Positions 40,823 to 50,021 are shown, counted from the first letter of the stretch. The stretch: 64,000 nt of DNA from Leeuwenhoekiella blandensis MED217 (GCF_000152985.1 NZ_CH672395.1:163749-227748); one strand, 5' to 3'. A program made the numbers and translations. Notes: generated by a model not told the origin, from the letters alone.

Positions 40823-43039
40823 ATGAAAACTCTTTTATTCGCCTGTGCTGCCACTTTAACGACTTTTGGCGCACTCGCACAACAAACACCACAAGATTCT
40901 ACCGATGTAGAAAAACTAGATGAGGTGCTGGTACAATCGGTACGTGTAGATGCCGATTCGCCCATCACGTACAGCAATTTGTCTAAAGACGAAATCAACG
41001 AGCGCAATCTGGGACAAGATCTGCCTATTTTACTCAATTATTTACCCAGTGTAGTTACCACTTCTGATGCCGGCGCCGGTGTGGGCTATACCGGTTTTAG
41101 AGTGCGTGGTACCGGCAACCGCGGTATTAATGTAACCATAAACGGAATCCCGTATAACGATGCCGAAAGCTTGGGAACGTTCTTTGTGAATTTGCAAGAT
41201 TTTAGCAGTTCGATACAAAGTGTGCAGTTGCAACGTGGAGTAGGAACATCAACTAATGGAGCCGGAGCTTTTGGTGCCAGTTTAAATATTTTGACCGATG
41301 CGGCTACGCTGGAAGCTTACGCTGAAGTCAATGCTTCAGGCGGATCTTTTGATACGCGTAGAGCCAATGTGAAATTTGGTACCGGACTTATAAATGATCA
41401 TTTTACTTTTTCCGGAAGGCTTTCTGCTATAAAATCTGACGGATATGTAGATCGTGCCAGTTCAGATTTGAAATCCTATTACCTTCAGGGCGAATACCGC
41501 AACGAGAAGACGTTGTTAAAAGCTGTTGTTTTTGGCGGTCACGAGGTAACTTACCAGTCGTGGAATGGTATCGACGCGCAGACTTTAGCGACGGACAGAA
41601 CGTACAATCCTATAGGTTTCCAATACGATGATGATGGAAATTTTGAAGGTTTTTACGACAATCAGGTCGATGATTACAAGCAAGATCACGTGCAATTGCA
41701 CTGGAATCAAAAATATGGCGGAGGCTGGTCAACACAGCTGAGTTTGAACTACACCATGGGACGCGGCTTTTTTGAAGAATATGTAGATTCTTGGTATTAT
41801 GCCAACGTGAATTTCTCTAGCGATGCGACTTTTGATTTCATTGGCTGGGAACCGTATGAAGTTGATGGAGAATTACAAACCGATACCGATCTTATTCGCC
41901 GTCGCTGGCTAGACAACCGCTACTATGTGGCAAACCTGACAACCAATTATAAGTCAAACGCAATAGATTTTGATGCCGGAGTTTTTGGTAGTATGTATAG
42001 TGGCGATCATTATGGCGAGATCACTTGGGCACGTTATTTTGCTCAGGATGAAGAAGCCGGTTACCGTTATTATTTTGGCACCGCAGATAAAAATGAGTTT
42101 ACCACATTTGCTAAAGCAACTTGGCGCATAAACGATATGTGGAGTGTTTTTGGAGATTTACAAGGGCGTTTTATTAGCTACGAAACCGACGGGATCAACA
42201 GCGATATTGACGAATTTATCATCGATGAAAACTATTCGTTTTTCAATCCGAAAGCGGGATTGACGCTTACGCTGAATGAGGAAAATAAAATTTATGCTTC
42301 TTACGCCAGAGCCAATAGAGAGCCTAGTCGTACCGATTTTGAAAACGGAAATCCGGTGCCGGAAACTTTAAATGATTTTGAGTTAGGTTATCGTTTTACT
42401 AAAGAGCGTGCGCGTATTTTTGCCAACTTGTATTTTATGGATTATCGCGATCAACTTGTACTTACCGGTGCGATTGATGATGTAGGAGCGCCTATTCGTC
42501 AAAACAGCGGTTCAAGTTATCGTTTAGGGTTGGAGGTAGAAGCAGGGTTTCAACTGGGCAGAAAGTTTGCGATCACGCCAAATATTGCTTTGAGTACCAA
42601 TAAAAACCGTGACTTTTTCTTTCAGCGGGATGGGGAATTGCAGAATTTAGGGAACACTAATATTTCTTTCTCTCCAGAAATCATTGCCGGGAATCGACTT
42701 GATTTCTTTCCGGTTCAAAACTTGCGCCTATCGCTTCTTTCTAAATATGTAGGCGAACAATTTTTAGGAAATATAGATGCTGAAAGTTCTAAGCTTGATG
42801 CGTACTTCATCAATGACTTTAATGTACAATATGACTTGAAGAATATAGGCTTTGCAAAACAGATTACGCTTACTGCTTTAGTCAATAATATCTTCAGTGA
42901 AACATATGTGTCTAATGGGTATTTCTTTACCTATGATGATGACTTCTCAAACCCGGGAACAGTTACCACCATTGAGGGAACTGGATATTATCCGCAGGCA
43001 AAAATCAATTTTTTAATTGGCGCAACGGTACGATTTTAG
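40823..43039 (+). CDS. TonB-dependent receptor, probable thiamine transporter
   Basis: A 738-residue outer-membrane receptor with signal peptide (about 1-20), plug domain (about 45-150; GYTGFRVRGTGNRGINVTINGIPY, in which RGTGNRGINVTINGIP is typical), and beta-barrel to the C-terminal phenylalanine (ATVRF). It lacks a CarboxypepD_reg domain. The TPP riboswitch in its leader shows control by thiamine status; Bacteroidota THI-regulated receptors of this sort are proposed to import thiamine. No pnuT or tnr3 gene follows, so it stands alone. Confidence 0.9.
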   Translation: MKTLLFACAATLTTFGALAQQTPQDSTDVEKLDEVLVQSVRVDADSPITYSNLSKDEINERNLGQDLPILLNYLPSVVTTSDAGAGVGYTGFRVRGTGNRGINVTINGIPYNDAESLGTFFVNLQDFSSSIQSVQLQRGVGTSTNGAGAFGASLNILTDAATLEAYAEVNASGGSFDTRRANVKFGTGLINDHFTFSGRLSAIKSDGYVDRASSDLKSYYLQGEYRNEKTLLKAVVFGGHEVTYQSWNGIDAQTLATDRTYNPIGFQYDDDGNFEGFYDNQVDDYKQDHVQLHWNQKYGGGWSTQLSLNYTMGRGFFEEYVDSWYYANVNFSSDATFDFIGWEPYEVDGELQTDTDLIRRRWLDNRYYVANLTTNYKSNAIDFDAGVFGSMYSGDHYGEITWARYFAQDEEAGYRYYFGTADKNEFTTFAKATWRINDMWSVFGDLQGRFISYETDGINSDIDEFIIDENYSFFNPKAGLTLTLNEENKIYASYARANREPSRTDFENGNPVPETLNDFELGYRFTKERARIFANLYFMDYRDQLVLTGAIDDVGAPIRQNSGSSYRLGLEVEAGFQLGRKFAITPNIALSTNKNRDFFFQRDGELQNLGNTNISFSPEIIAGNRLDFFPVQNLRLSLLSKYVGEQFLGNIDAESSKLDAYFINDFNVQYDLKNIGFAKQITLTALVNNIFSETYVSNGYFFTYDDDFSNPGTVTTIEGTGYYPQAKINFLIGATVRF

Positions 43040-43058
43040 GGGTTCGTACCAGAAGCTG

Positions 43059-43085
43059 AAAAGCCGGCATTTGCCGGCTTTTTTT
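43059..43085. terminator. Terminator between the receptor and the lipoprotein gene
   Basis: Stem AAAAGCCGGC / GCCGGCTTTT with loop ATTT and further T after it. It can act for the receptor; on the other strand it also follows the convergent lipoprotein gene. Confidence 0.8.
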
Positions 43086-43086
43086 G

Positions 43087-43509
43087 TTAATACGAAACGT
43101 TTATAAGATTACCGTTTTCTGAAACGCGATATTCAATTAGTGTATACGGTAATTCTTGCGCAGTGTCCTGACCGGTAAATAAAGTATAGGTATTGTCTTC
43201 ACAAGGGCAGGTCGCTTCGGTACCATTTAAAGTCATCGTAGAACAACTGCTGGGGACGTGATTAGGATCTGTAGCTTCCCAAGCTCTAATGCCTGCACCG
43301 GTATTGATGACAAATATTCCGCGAATGCCAACACCTGATACGTAAATCGCATTGCCGGGAAATTGCAACTGACTGTACTGCGGAAGGTTGGTGTTGAGGT
43401 TTACGCTAAAAGAAATAGGGTTTATATTAGGGTTGTTGATGCGGTTATCATCTGCGCTACAGCCTGTCAGAAATATTGCCGCGATCAAAAAAACGGGTAA
43501 AAATTTCAC
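43087..43509 (-). CDS. Lipoprotein with a Rieske-like fold lacking cluster ligands
   Basis: About 140 residues. The GTG at 43509 gives a textbook lipoprotein signal (KFLPVFLIAAIFLTGC); the frame is open further to a TTG at 43560, which would add 17 residues. The mature part contains AIYVSGVGIRGIFVI, then AWEATDPNH, CSTMTLNG and CPCEDNTYTLFTG, which follows the strand order of Rieske domains but has no Cys-x-His / Cys-x2-His ligand pairs. It was probably a Rieske relative that lost the 2Fe-2S site. The role is unknown. Confidence 0.65.
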   Translation of the reverse strand: MKFLPVFLIAAIFLTGCSADDNRINNPNINPISFSVNLNTNLPQYSQLQFPGNAIYVSGVGIRGIFVINTGAGIRAWEATDPNHVPSSCSTMTLNGTEATCPCEDNTYTLFTGQDTAQELPYTLIEYRVSENGNLINVSY

Positions 43510-43588
43510 TCCAAAAGAAAATTTAAGGTTTATCAATTTATAAAATTTTAGAAGTAACAATTAATAAATTCGTATATTAGCAATGCTT

Positions 43589-43613
43589 AATCCCGTTTCT
43601 GATGGGATTTTTT
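43589..43613 (+). terminator. Possible attenuator in the greA leader
   Basis: A short stem AATCCC / GGGATT (loop GTTTCTGAT) followed by TTTT on the plus strand, 94 bp upstream of greA. No plus-strand gene precedes it closely, so if transcribed it would act in the greA leader. Confidence 0.35.
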
Positions 43614-43706
43614 GTGTTTATAAGCGAGCGTGTTCTTTCGCAGGTTAAACGCTATTAGATTAAACGAAAATCACACACATTACATTGTGCATTAATAAAC
43701 GAAGTT

Positions 43707-44183
43707 ATGAGTAAAGTATCATACTATACAGCAGAAGGATTAAAAAAATTGAAAGACGAGCTGAATCAGCTTAAAGATATAGAGCGACCAAAAGCTTCGC
43801 AGGCTATTGCAGAGGCGCGTGATAAGGGCGATTTGAGTGAGAACGCCGAGTATGATGCAGCAAAAGAGGCCCAAGGAATGCTCGAGATGCGTATTTCAAA
43901 AATGGAAGAACTGGTGGCTAACGCCCGTATCATCGATGAGTCGCAGTTAGATACTTCAAAAGCTTTAGTGCATTCTACGGTAAAGATTAAAAATCAAACC
44001 AATGGTATGCAAATGACCTATAAATTGGTAGCGCAAAGCGAAGCCGATTTAAAGAGCGGAAAGATCTCTGTAGATTCTCCTATAGGCAAAGGATTGCTTG
44101 GGAAAAAAGTAGGTGAAGTGGCAGAAGTGCAAGTCCCTAACGGAACGATGAAGTTTGACATTTTGGAAATTACCAGAGACTAG
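43707..44183 (+). CDS. greA: Transcription elongation factor GreA
   Basis: A 158-residue factor that rescues backtracked RNA polymerase. An N-terminal coiled coil (about residues 1-75) carries the tip acidic motif GDLSENAEYDAAKEAQG, in which the Asp and Glu at the tip activate RNA cleavage. The C-terminal globular FKBP-like domain has ISVDSPIGKGLLGKKVGE. Length and motifs are standard. It is followed by a strong terminator at 44204. Confidence 0.96.
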   Translation: MSKVSYYTAEGLKKLKDELNQLKDIERPKASQAIAEARDKGDLSENAEYDAAKEAQGMLEMRISKMEELVANARIIDESQLDTSKALVHSTVKIKNQTNGMQMTYKLVAQSEADLKSGKISVDSPIGKGLLGKKVGEVAEVQVPNGTMKFDILEITRD

Positions 44184-44203
44184 ATTCTCAAATTTTATAA
44201 ATT

Positions 44204-44245
44204 AAAAAAAGCGGAGTTCAATTACAATTGAACTCCGCTTTTTTT
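44204..44245 (+). terminator. Terminator after greA
   Basis: A 20-bp perfect stem (44204-44223 with 44226-44245) containing GCGGAGTTCAATT and its complement, with A and T runs at the base. It is strong in both directions. Confidence 0.92.
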
Positions 44246-44289
44246 TGGCGTCACCAAAGGGTTCAATACCCAAGGCAACTTCTTAGTTT
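44245..44289 (+). repeat. Dispersed intergenic repeat, copy E, running into a gene end
   Basis: TTGGCGTCACCAAAGGG, TTCAATACCCAAGG then CAACTTCTTAGTTT. It abuts the greA terminator, and its end supplies the stop codon of the convergent hydrolase gene at 44283. Confidence 0.6.
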
Positions 44290-46847
44290 CTCCAAACAAA
44301 ATCTCCCTGCTCAACAGACCAGTCGTTGCCAAAGAACCCGCTGCATTCTACACCTTCAACGCCTTCTTGCATCGCGGTATTATCAAAGATCAATACATCA
44401 GGATAAGTAGTCGCATTTACAAGATAGTCGTTGGCATAAGCTCCTTTCATACCCTTTGTACCTGTTGCAGTTACAATACCAACACTTGCTGAAGCACTTC
44501 CTGAGCGTGGATAAATGAATAAACCACCCCATTGATCTCCTTTTAAGGTTTTGTCGCCCAATTTTAAGCTGTTGTTGGTCACAAGAATCGGGGCGTCTTT
44601 AAGCAGTTTATTCCAAGCAGCGTTGTTGCTTTTGTTTCCGTATAAAACAATGTTTTGATCTAGATAATTTTCAGGTTTGAACTGCGTGTCTTTAACCACT
44701 TCTACAGCACCGTTTGCTCTGTACCAGAATTTTTCAGCATCAAATTTAGCTTTATTATACCACCAGGTGTTCTCTTCTTTTGAACCTTTTGAAGCATAAA
44801 CAAAAACGACATTATTTCTAAAAGCATCTTTGAATCCGCCATTGCGTAATGGACTTTTATCCATTTCAGAAGGAGCTTCAACAGCCTTCCAGGTTCCTTG
44901 TTCATTTTTGTAATAAACGAGATCTTTAGAAGCCGGAATGAGCTTTTGACCGTCTAGTGTAAGGGTGTCGTTTATGGTGCCGGCTTTAGCTAGATCGATC
45001 TGTAAAACTGCGGCATTCTCGGTGGTTATGATAAGGTTGCCCTCATTTTTCTCAAGGTTAAATGAGCTGATCTCAAACGGCTTGTTTTGTTGTAAAATAT
45101 CTACGTAATGCGACCCTGAAGAAACACCCGGAGAAGCAGTGTAAAACTCAATTTCCTCAATAGCTTCGGTAGGTTTGATCGAGTGTGCTTTAAAATAGTT
45201 AAAAAGCAAAGGATCATCTACACTCTCATCCCCGTACCAATGCTTTCCGTTAGGGTACTCATAGTATGAAAAGTCATTATGATAGGTTCCTAAGCGTTCT
45301 CTCATATCGCGTGCAATAGCGGTAGGAACTACATTGTCGATCTCGCCGTGCAGTACAAAAACACCATAGTGTAAATAGTTGCGTAAGAGTTTAAGCGTAC
45401 GGCTAGGATTTCCTGCTCGCATAATAATCGCATCAAGTTCCTTATCTATTTCAGCATTGAAGCTTGCTGTGGTTTGCGCAATAAATTCTTCTTTGGTAAT
45501 GCCAAGATCTTTGAAATCTTCTTCAGGAAGTTTTGCCATTTGCTCTACTCTAAAATTGCGATAACGCAATAAGTCAGGATATCCTGCACAAGGTGCAATA
45601 GCCGCAAAACGATCTGGATATGTCGCTCCCAAGTACCAGCTTCCGTGACCTCCCATTGAGTGACCGGTTAAGTAGGTGTGAGAAGAATCGGTTTTATAAA
45701 TTCGCTCAGCTTCTTCTAGCACTTCAAGTGCATCTAAGCGGCCCCAATCTTCCCAGGCAAAACCATAAGGTCTGCGGTTAGTTGGCGCAACAAGGTGACC
45801 CCAATCTTTTTGTTTATAGGCGTTGGCTTGATTTACCGCTTCAACCGATGCGCCGTGCACAGATAAGAATAAAGCCTGATTGTCTTTGTCTTTAGTCAAC
45901 GATGGAGCAACGCTAAAGTACTGCACGCTTCCATCTACTTTACTTATAAATGTCTTTTTGTGGTGCTTGTATTTCGATTTTGTGCCAAACGTCAAGGTGT
46001 CTTTGGCTAAAACTTTTCCGGATTTTGAGAGTAGGGTCAGCTCCGCTTCAGCTTCCTCATTTGCTTTAAGGTTGCTGGGCGGTGTGATCGTAAAAGGAAC
46101 CTTGCGTACAAGAAGCGGCGATATATCGGGAACTGCTGAAGTATATGTGGCGTCTCCAATTTTTACTTCAATCTTTCCACCTTTAAACCAAGACTCTTTG
46201 GTGTTCATAATTCTGATGGCACCATAAACCGGTTTAGCATCATCTACAAGCAAGTCTGGTAAGGTAAGGTCTCTTTTAGTAAACTGCACCGCTTGATCTG
46301 GTTTGAGCAGTCTTGCGCGCATATTGTTGAATCTACCGCCAGAAAGTACAAACTCATTTTTTCCTTTTTTTAATTTAATCGGAATAAGGCTCCAGCCAAA
46401 GTCATAATGATCGCCTTCATGAGGTAAACCATTGATTAAAACACTGGTGTGGCCTGAAGCTTCAAAGAGCACAATTTGTTCTGTCTCTGATGTGTATTCT
46501 AAATACAGATGACCAGATCTGAGGTTGTCGTTTTTAAATTCGTTTTTTTCTCCGGCTTCGATCGCTTCCCATTTAGAATCTAACATGGCGGCGCCTTCTT
46601 TTATGGCAGGAGCATCGCCACTCAGAATTTGAGCAAATACAGCATCGGTTTCAATGGTGTTGTGTGTTTTGTCAAAGCGTTTCCCTTTAAGCAACAAGCC
46701 GTCGTTGAATAGATGAAGGATAGAACCTTCGTTAATGTCTTCAACTTTTTCTTTGCCAAAGTATTGAACAATATTTCCTTTTTTGCTTTGCGCGAATGAA
46801 AAAGTAGTAATTAAGAAAATGCAACTTAACAGAATGCGAATTTTCAT
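44283..46847 (-). CDS. Secreted prolyl-oligopeptidase-like alpha/beta hydrolase
   Basis: An 854-residue secreted protein. Signal peptide (MKIRILLSCIFLITTFSFAQ), a beta-rich N-terminal region (about 20-310), then an alpha/beta hydrolase domain (about 315-570) with nucleophile Ser in GHSMGGHGSWYLG, acid in HGEIDNVVP and His in GKHWYG. The remaining 280 residues are another beta-rich domain. It is peptidase-like (S9/PHB depolymerase-like) but substrate unknown. ATG at 46847 is chosen over one 33 bp upstream. The stop lies in repeat copy E. Confidence 0.82.
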   Translation of the reverse strand: MKIRILLSCIFLITTFSFAQSKKGNIVQYFGKEKVEDINEGSILHLFNDGLLLKGKRFDKTHNTIETDAVFAQILSGDAPAIKEGAAMLDSKWEAIEAGEKNEFKNDNLRSGHLYLEYTSETEQIVLFEASGHTSVLINGLPHEGDHYDFGWSLIPIKLKKGKNEFVLSGGRFNNMRARLLKPDQAVQFTKRDLTLPDLLVDDAKPVYGAIRIMNTKESWFKGGKIEVKIGDATYTSAVPDISPLLVRKVPFTITPPSNLKANEEAEAELTLLSKSGKVLAKDTLTFGTKSKYKHHKKTFISKVDGSVQYFSVAPSLTKDKDNQALFLSVHGASVEAVNQANAYKQKDWGHLVAPTNRRPYGFAWEDWGRLDALEVLEEAERIYKTDSSHTYLTGHSMGGHGSWYLGATYPDRFAAIAPCAGYPDLLRYRNFRVEQMAKLPEEDFKDLGITKEEFIAQTTASFNAEIDKELDAIIMRAGNPSRTLKLLRNYLHYGVFVLHGEIDNVVPTAIARDMRERLGTYHNDFSYYEYPNGKHWYGDESVDDPLLFNYFKAHSIKPTEAIEEIEFYTASPGVSSGSHYVDILQQNKPFEISSFNLEKNEGNLIITTENAAVLQIDLAKAGTINDTLTLDGQKLIPASKDLVYYKNEQGTWKAVEAPSEMDKSPLRNGGFKDAFRNNVVFVYASKGSKEENTWWYNKAKFDAEKFWYRANGAVEVVKDTQFKPENYLDQNIVLYGNKSNNAAWNKLLKDAPILVTNNSLKLGDKTLKGDQWGGLFIYPRSGSASASVGIVTATGTKGMKGAYANDYLVNATTYPDVLIFDNTAMQEGVEGVECSGFFGNDWSVEQGDFVWRN

Positions 46848-46982
46848 ACGTTTTAGAGGTTTAGACAAATAAGTTCTCAAAAGACGCTTATTTGTAAATG
46901 GTTAATGATGTAAATAAAATTTAAGCATACTTCAGTAGTTGAACTGAAGCTGATGGATCAATAAGCATAATCTGAATCTTAC

Positions 46983-47015
46983 ACCAACCAAGATTATAAA
47001 CTTGGCTGGTTTTTT
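46983..47015 (+). terminator. Orphan terminator
   Basis: ACCAACCAAG and CTTGGCTGGT pair with one mismatch around loop ATTATAAA, then TTTTTT. There is no annotated plus-strand gene upstream. Confidence 0.6.
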
Positions 47016-47312
47016 AAAACCAAAGTACAGGATTTAACTTTAGATAGCTGTTTCAAAAAAATAACGATACTGTGCTAAAATCTATTAAAATTAGAAATTA
47101 TCACGGCTTAATGATTATGCTTATTGATTATCAATGACTAATCCTTAGTAATTAAGCTAAAATCAAGCAAAAGTTGAGGTTAAAATAGACAGACAACAGC
47201 ATAACGTTGCTAGACGACAGAATTTGGCCTTCAAATTTTAAACGTTCGTTTAATAATTGCTGGTAAGCGTGCAATGCATCCCTTTAGTTAGAGATTGTTT
47301 AATTATAAATAA

Positions 47313-47320
47313 TACTTTTG
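47313..47320 (+). promoter_or_regulatory. HIT gene -7 promoter element
   Basis: TACTTTTG fits TAnnTTTG and lies 37 bp before the ATG of the HIT protein gene. Confidence 0.4.
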
Positions 47321-47356
47321 TTAAGCATACAAAAGCTTATCCTTAGAATTTAAATT

Positions 47357-47746
47357 ATGGCTTCAATATTCACAAAAATCATCAACCGCGAAATTCCCGG
47401 TCATATCGTTGCCGAAGATGCGCAACACATCGCAATTTTAGATATAAATCCCAATGCAAAGGGGCATACCTTGTGCATTCCTAAAAAGGAGGTAAACAAG
47501 ATTTTTGATCTACCTGAAGAAGATTATATGGCGCTTATGGCTTTTAGCCGAAAGGTAGCACTTGCTTTAGAACAGGTAGTGACTTGCGAGCGCATAGGTG
47601 TATCAGTAATTGGTCTTGAAGTACCACACGTGCACGTACATTTGATCCCGCTTACTACGATGGAAGATGCGCGTTTTATCAATAAAACTAAACTAGATCA
47701 GGAGGAATTTAAAGCTCTTGCTCAACAGATCAATGAAGCGCTTTAA
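47357..47746 (+). CDS. HIT-family nucleotide hydrolase
   Basis: A 129-residue member of the histidine triad family, which hydrolyses nucleotide phosphoramidates or AMP esters. The opening ASIFTKIINREIP and the signature HVHVHLIP (about residues 96-103) are clear, as is GHTLCIPKKE. It is typical in length. In Flavobacteriaceae HIT commonly lies near greA and a histidine kinase, as here. It overlaps the next, convergent gene by 4 bp. Confidence 0.93.
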   Translation: MASIFTKIINREIPGHIVAEDAQHIAILDINPNAKGHTLCIPKKEVNKIFDLPEEDYMALMAFSRKVALALEQVVTCERIGVSVIGLEVPHVHVHLIPLTTMEDARFINKTKLDQEEFKALAQQINEAL

Positions 47747-48099
47747 GCCGCTATTTTAAAATTATAAAGTGCAAAAGCTGCTGCTGCGGCAACGACTACA
47801 ATGGCAATAAGAATGAGTATTGCAAGAGGTTTAAAGCGGGTATAGGTCTCAGGATCGCCTATTCTCTTTAGGTTATAAAGGTAAACACGGTCGATTTCGT
47901 CGGTCCATAGACCGGGATATACCTGCGAAGAACAATGACTGCAATGCAGCTCTCCTTTTACGTTTTTGGTAGCTTTGGTAAGTAATTTATTGTCTTCTAT
48001 TTTGTTGTAAAACGTAAAACTTAATCCATCTTGCGCGTAACATTTTGGGCAGTTGTTGCGCAGTTTAGACTCGCCAAATTTTACGTAGGAAGAAGCCAT
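47743..48099 (-). CDS. Zinc-ribbon membrane protein of unknown function
   Basis: A 118-residue protein with two CxxC knuckles (NCPKC at about residue 17 and HCSHC at about 53), spaced like a zinc ribbon, and one membrane helix near the C-terminus (about 92-112). The ATG at 48099 is chosen over a TTG 6 bp upstream. Function is unknown. It follows the Nudix gene in the same direction at 32 bp, so it belongs to the kinase-Nudix operon. Confidence 0.68.
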   Translation of the reverse strand: MASSYVKFGESKLRNNCPKCYAQDGLSFTFYNKIEDNKLLTKATKNVKGELHCSHCSSQVYPGLWTDEIDRVYLYNLKRIGDPETYTRFKPLAILILIAIVVVAAAAAFALYNFKIAA

Positions 48100-48131
48100 A
48101 TTCAAAGGTTAGTTGGTGGCGCAAAAATAAA

Positions 48132-48719
48132 TCATTTCATAAGATTCGCCAGATTTATTTGTGCATATTGTAAGAGCATAATGGTTTTGGCATCCTTGAT
48201 TTCTCCCGATTTTATTAGTGCTAAAGCTTCAGTAAAGCTATATTCTAGAACCTCAATATTTTCGGTTTCATCGGCAGCACCACCACCTTCTGATACTTTT
48301 TGATCTTCAGTATATGCTGCAATAAAGAAATGGAGAATTTCGGTTACAGATCCCGGTGACATATAGGATTCAAATACCTTTTCAACCGTTTTGATGCGGT
48401 AGCCGGTTTCTTCTTCGATCTCTTTAATGATAGCGGTTTTGGGATCGTTTTCATCCAGCAAACCGGCACAGGCTTCGATCATCATGCCGTCTTTATTCTT
48501 ATTGAGATACGTGGGCATTCTAAACTGTCGTGTGAGAATTACCGTTTGCCGCTCGAGATTATAAAGTAAAACCACCGCGCCATTGCCACGGTCATAGGCT
48601 TCGCGCGATTGCTTTTCCCAAGTGTTTTGATTGTTGAGGTATTCAAAATCAACCTTCTTTAGCGTATACCAATTGTCAGACAGTATACTCACGTTCATAT
48701 TTCTTACCTTATCGTTCAT
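48132..48719 (-). CDS. nudK: NudK-like Nudix hydrolase
   Basis: A 195-residue hydrolase of the GDP-mannose/ADP-ribose pyrophosphatase type. The N-terminal ILSDNWYTLKKVDFEY and RGNGAVVLLYN lead to the Nudix box, GLLDENDP then IIKEIEEETGY, with the metal-binding E-x-x-E-E. QFRMPTYLN and FIAAYTED are typical of NudK. Its ATG overlaps the upstream kinase stop (ATGA), so it is translationally coupled to that gene. Confidence 0.88.
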   Translation of the reverse strand: MNDKVRNMNVSILSDNWYTLKKVDFEYLNNQNTWEKQSREAYDRGNGAVVLLYNLERQTVILTRQFRMPTYLNKNKDGMMIEACAGLLDENDPKTAIIKEIEEETGYRIKTVEKVFESYMSPGSVTEILHFFIAAYTEDQKVSEGGGAADETENIEVLEYSFTEALALIKSGEIKDAKTIMLLQYAQINLANLMK

Positions 48720-49870
48720 TCATCTATAAGTTTTAGGGCTATTTGAAAGGTTGTTCCTTTGTTGAGTTCGCTTTGCAACACACGCACTTGGCCATCATGA
48801 TATTCTTCAATAATGCGTTTAGTAAGTGATAAGCCCAGTCCCCAACCTCGTTTTTTGGTTGTATAACCCGGTTCAAAAATGGTATTGAAGTTCATTTTTG
48901 GGATTCCTTTACCGGTGTCTGAAATTAAAATTTTTGCGTAGCGGGTGTCGCGTTTTATGGTTAATGTGAGTTTACCTTTTCCTTTCATCGCATCAATGGC
49001 ATTCTTGACCAAGTTCTCAATGCTCCAGGCATAAAGTTCTTTATTGAGCATCACAAAAAGCTGTCCGCGGGGGACGTCTATCTCAAAATCAATGAGTTTT
49101 GAACTGCGATTGGCCAGGTATTCAAACGCGTCTTGCGTTTCGGTAATGATATTTTTAGGATCAAGTTTTGGGATACTTCCTATTTGTGAAAATCTACCGG
49201 TAATAATTTCGAGTCGGTTTATGTCTTTGTTGATCTCTTCAATATAATCGGGATTCACATGTTCGGCCTTTAAAATTTCGGTCCATCCAACGAGCGAAGA
49301 AAGCGGCGTGCCTATTTGATGCGCTGTTTCTTTGGCCATTCCTGCCCATAAGGAGTTTTGTTCAGAAGCTTTTGAAGTCGCATAGAAGAAATAGATCACC
49401 GCGATAAAAAGGATCACGATAATAACCAGCACTACCGGGAAAAACTTTAATTGATTGATCACCGGAGAGTGCCCGTAGTAGGCGTACCAGAGTTCACCAC
49501 CTAGAATATCGATGCGTATGGGGTCATTTTCGGCAGCCATTTCGAGCAGTAATTCTTGAGACCGTGCCGGATTTTCAAGAATGTTCTCGGGTATGTTAAT
49601 GCTGTTTACAATACTGTCCTTGTAATCGGTAATGATTATCGGGATGTATTGGTTTTTTGAATTTATCTTTTGACTTAGCGCATAATACTGGTTGATGTCT
49701 TCGGTGTTAAAGGCTTCCATAGACGTAGCCCAAATTTCCATACGGTCCCGTTCTGACTGTTTGAGTTGGTCAAAAAATAAGGAGACATTCCAAAGAATAA
49801 GCGCAGTAATGACCACCGCTGCAAAAATGATAAACCAGCGAATAAAACGCTGATCTTTATTAAAATTCAT
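48716..49870 (-). CDS. Membrane histidine kinase
   Basis: A 384-residue sensor kinase with two membrane helices (about residues 9-29 and 141-162) flanking a roughly 110-residue extracytoplasmic segment. HisKA contains KETAHQIGTPLSSLVGW (phospho-His about residue 187), a variant H-box with QIGTP rather than ELRTP. HATPase boxes are NLVKNAIDAM, DTGKGIP and GWGLGLSLTKRI. No response regulator is adjacent. It starts the leftward operon with the Nudix and zinc-ribbon genes. Confidence 0.9.
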   Translation of the reverse strand: MNFNKDQRFIRWFIIFAAVVITALILWNVSLFFDQLKQSERDRMEIWATSMEAFNTEDINQYYALSQKINSKNQYIPIIITDYKDSIVNSINIPENILENPARSQELLLEMAAENDPIRIDILGGELWYAYYGHSPVINQLKFFPVVLVIIVILFIAVIYFFYATSKASEQNSLWAGMAKETAHQIGTPLSSLVGWTEILKAEHVNPDYIEEINKDINRLEIITGRFSQIGSIPKLDPKNIITETQDAFEYLANRSSKLIDFEIDVPRGQLFVMLNKELYAWSIENLVKNAIDAMKGKGKLTLTIKRDTRYAKILISDTGKGIPKMNFNTIFEPGYTTKKRGWGLGLSLTKRIIEEYHDGQVRVLQSELNKGTTFQIALKLIDE

Positions 49871-50021
49871 AGGATTCGTTTCTTTGAAGCTCGTGTTTAG
49901 GTTAAGCCTATTGCTGCGTCTTGAATAAAGCGCAAATGCAAGGTGGCACTCGAACTAAATATAAAATATTTCTAATACAATTATTGTTTTCAAAACGGTT
50001 TTAAGAATACTATCGTATGCC

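Larger units (their letters stand above)
46848..47356. other. Intergenic region of about 500 bp, candidate small RNA
   Basis: No ORF of note. On the plus strand a hairpin CTTCAGT / ACTGAAG at 46930-46949 is followed by a terminator-like stem ACCAACCAAG / CTTGGCTGGT at 46983-47010 with a T run to 47015. No plus-strand gene lies upstream for more than 2.6 kb, so this terminator has no obvious owner. The rest (47016-47312) is AT-rich with no recognised signal, and TACTTTTG at 47313-47320 is a -7 element for the HIT gene. Confidence 0.35.

Noticed and set aside
46848..47356. tRNA gene or origin in the longest intergenic region
   Set aside because: No cloverleaf with a TTC loop and no DnaA-box cluster is visible.
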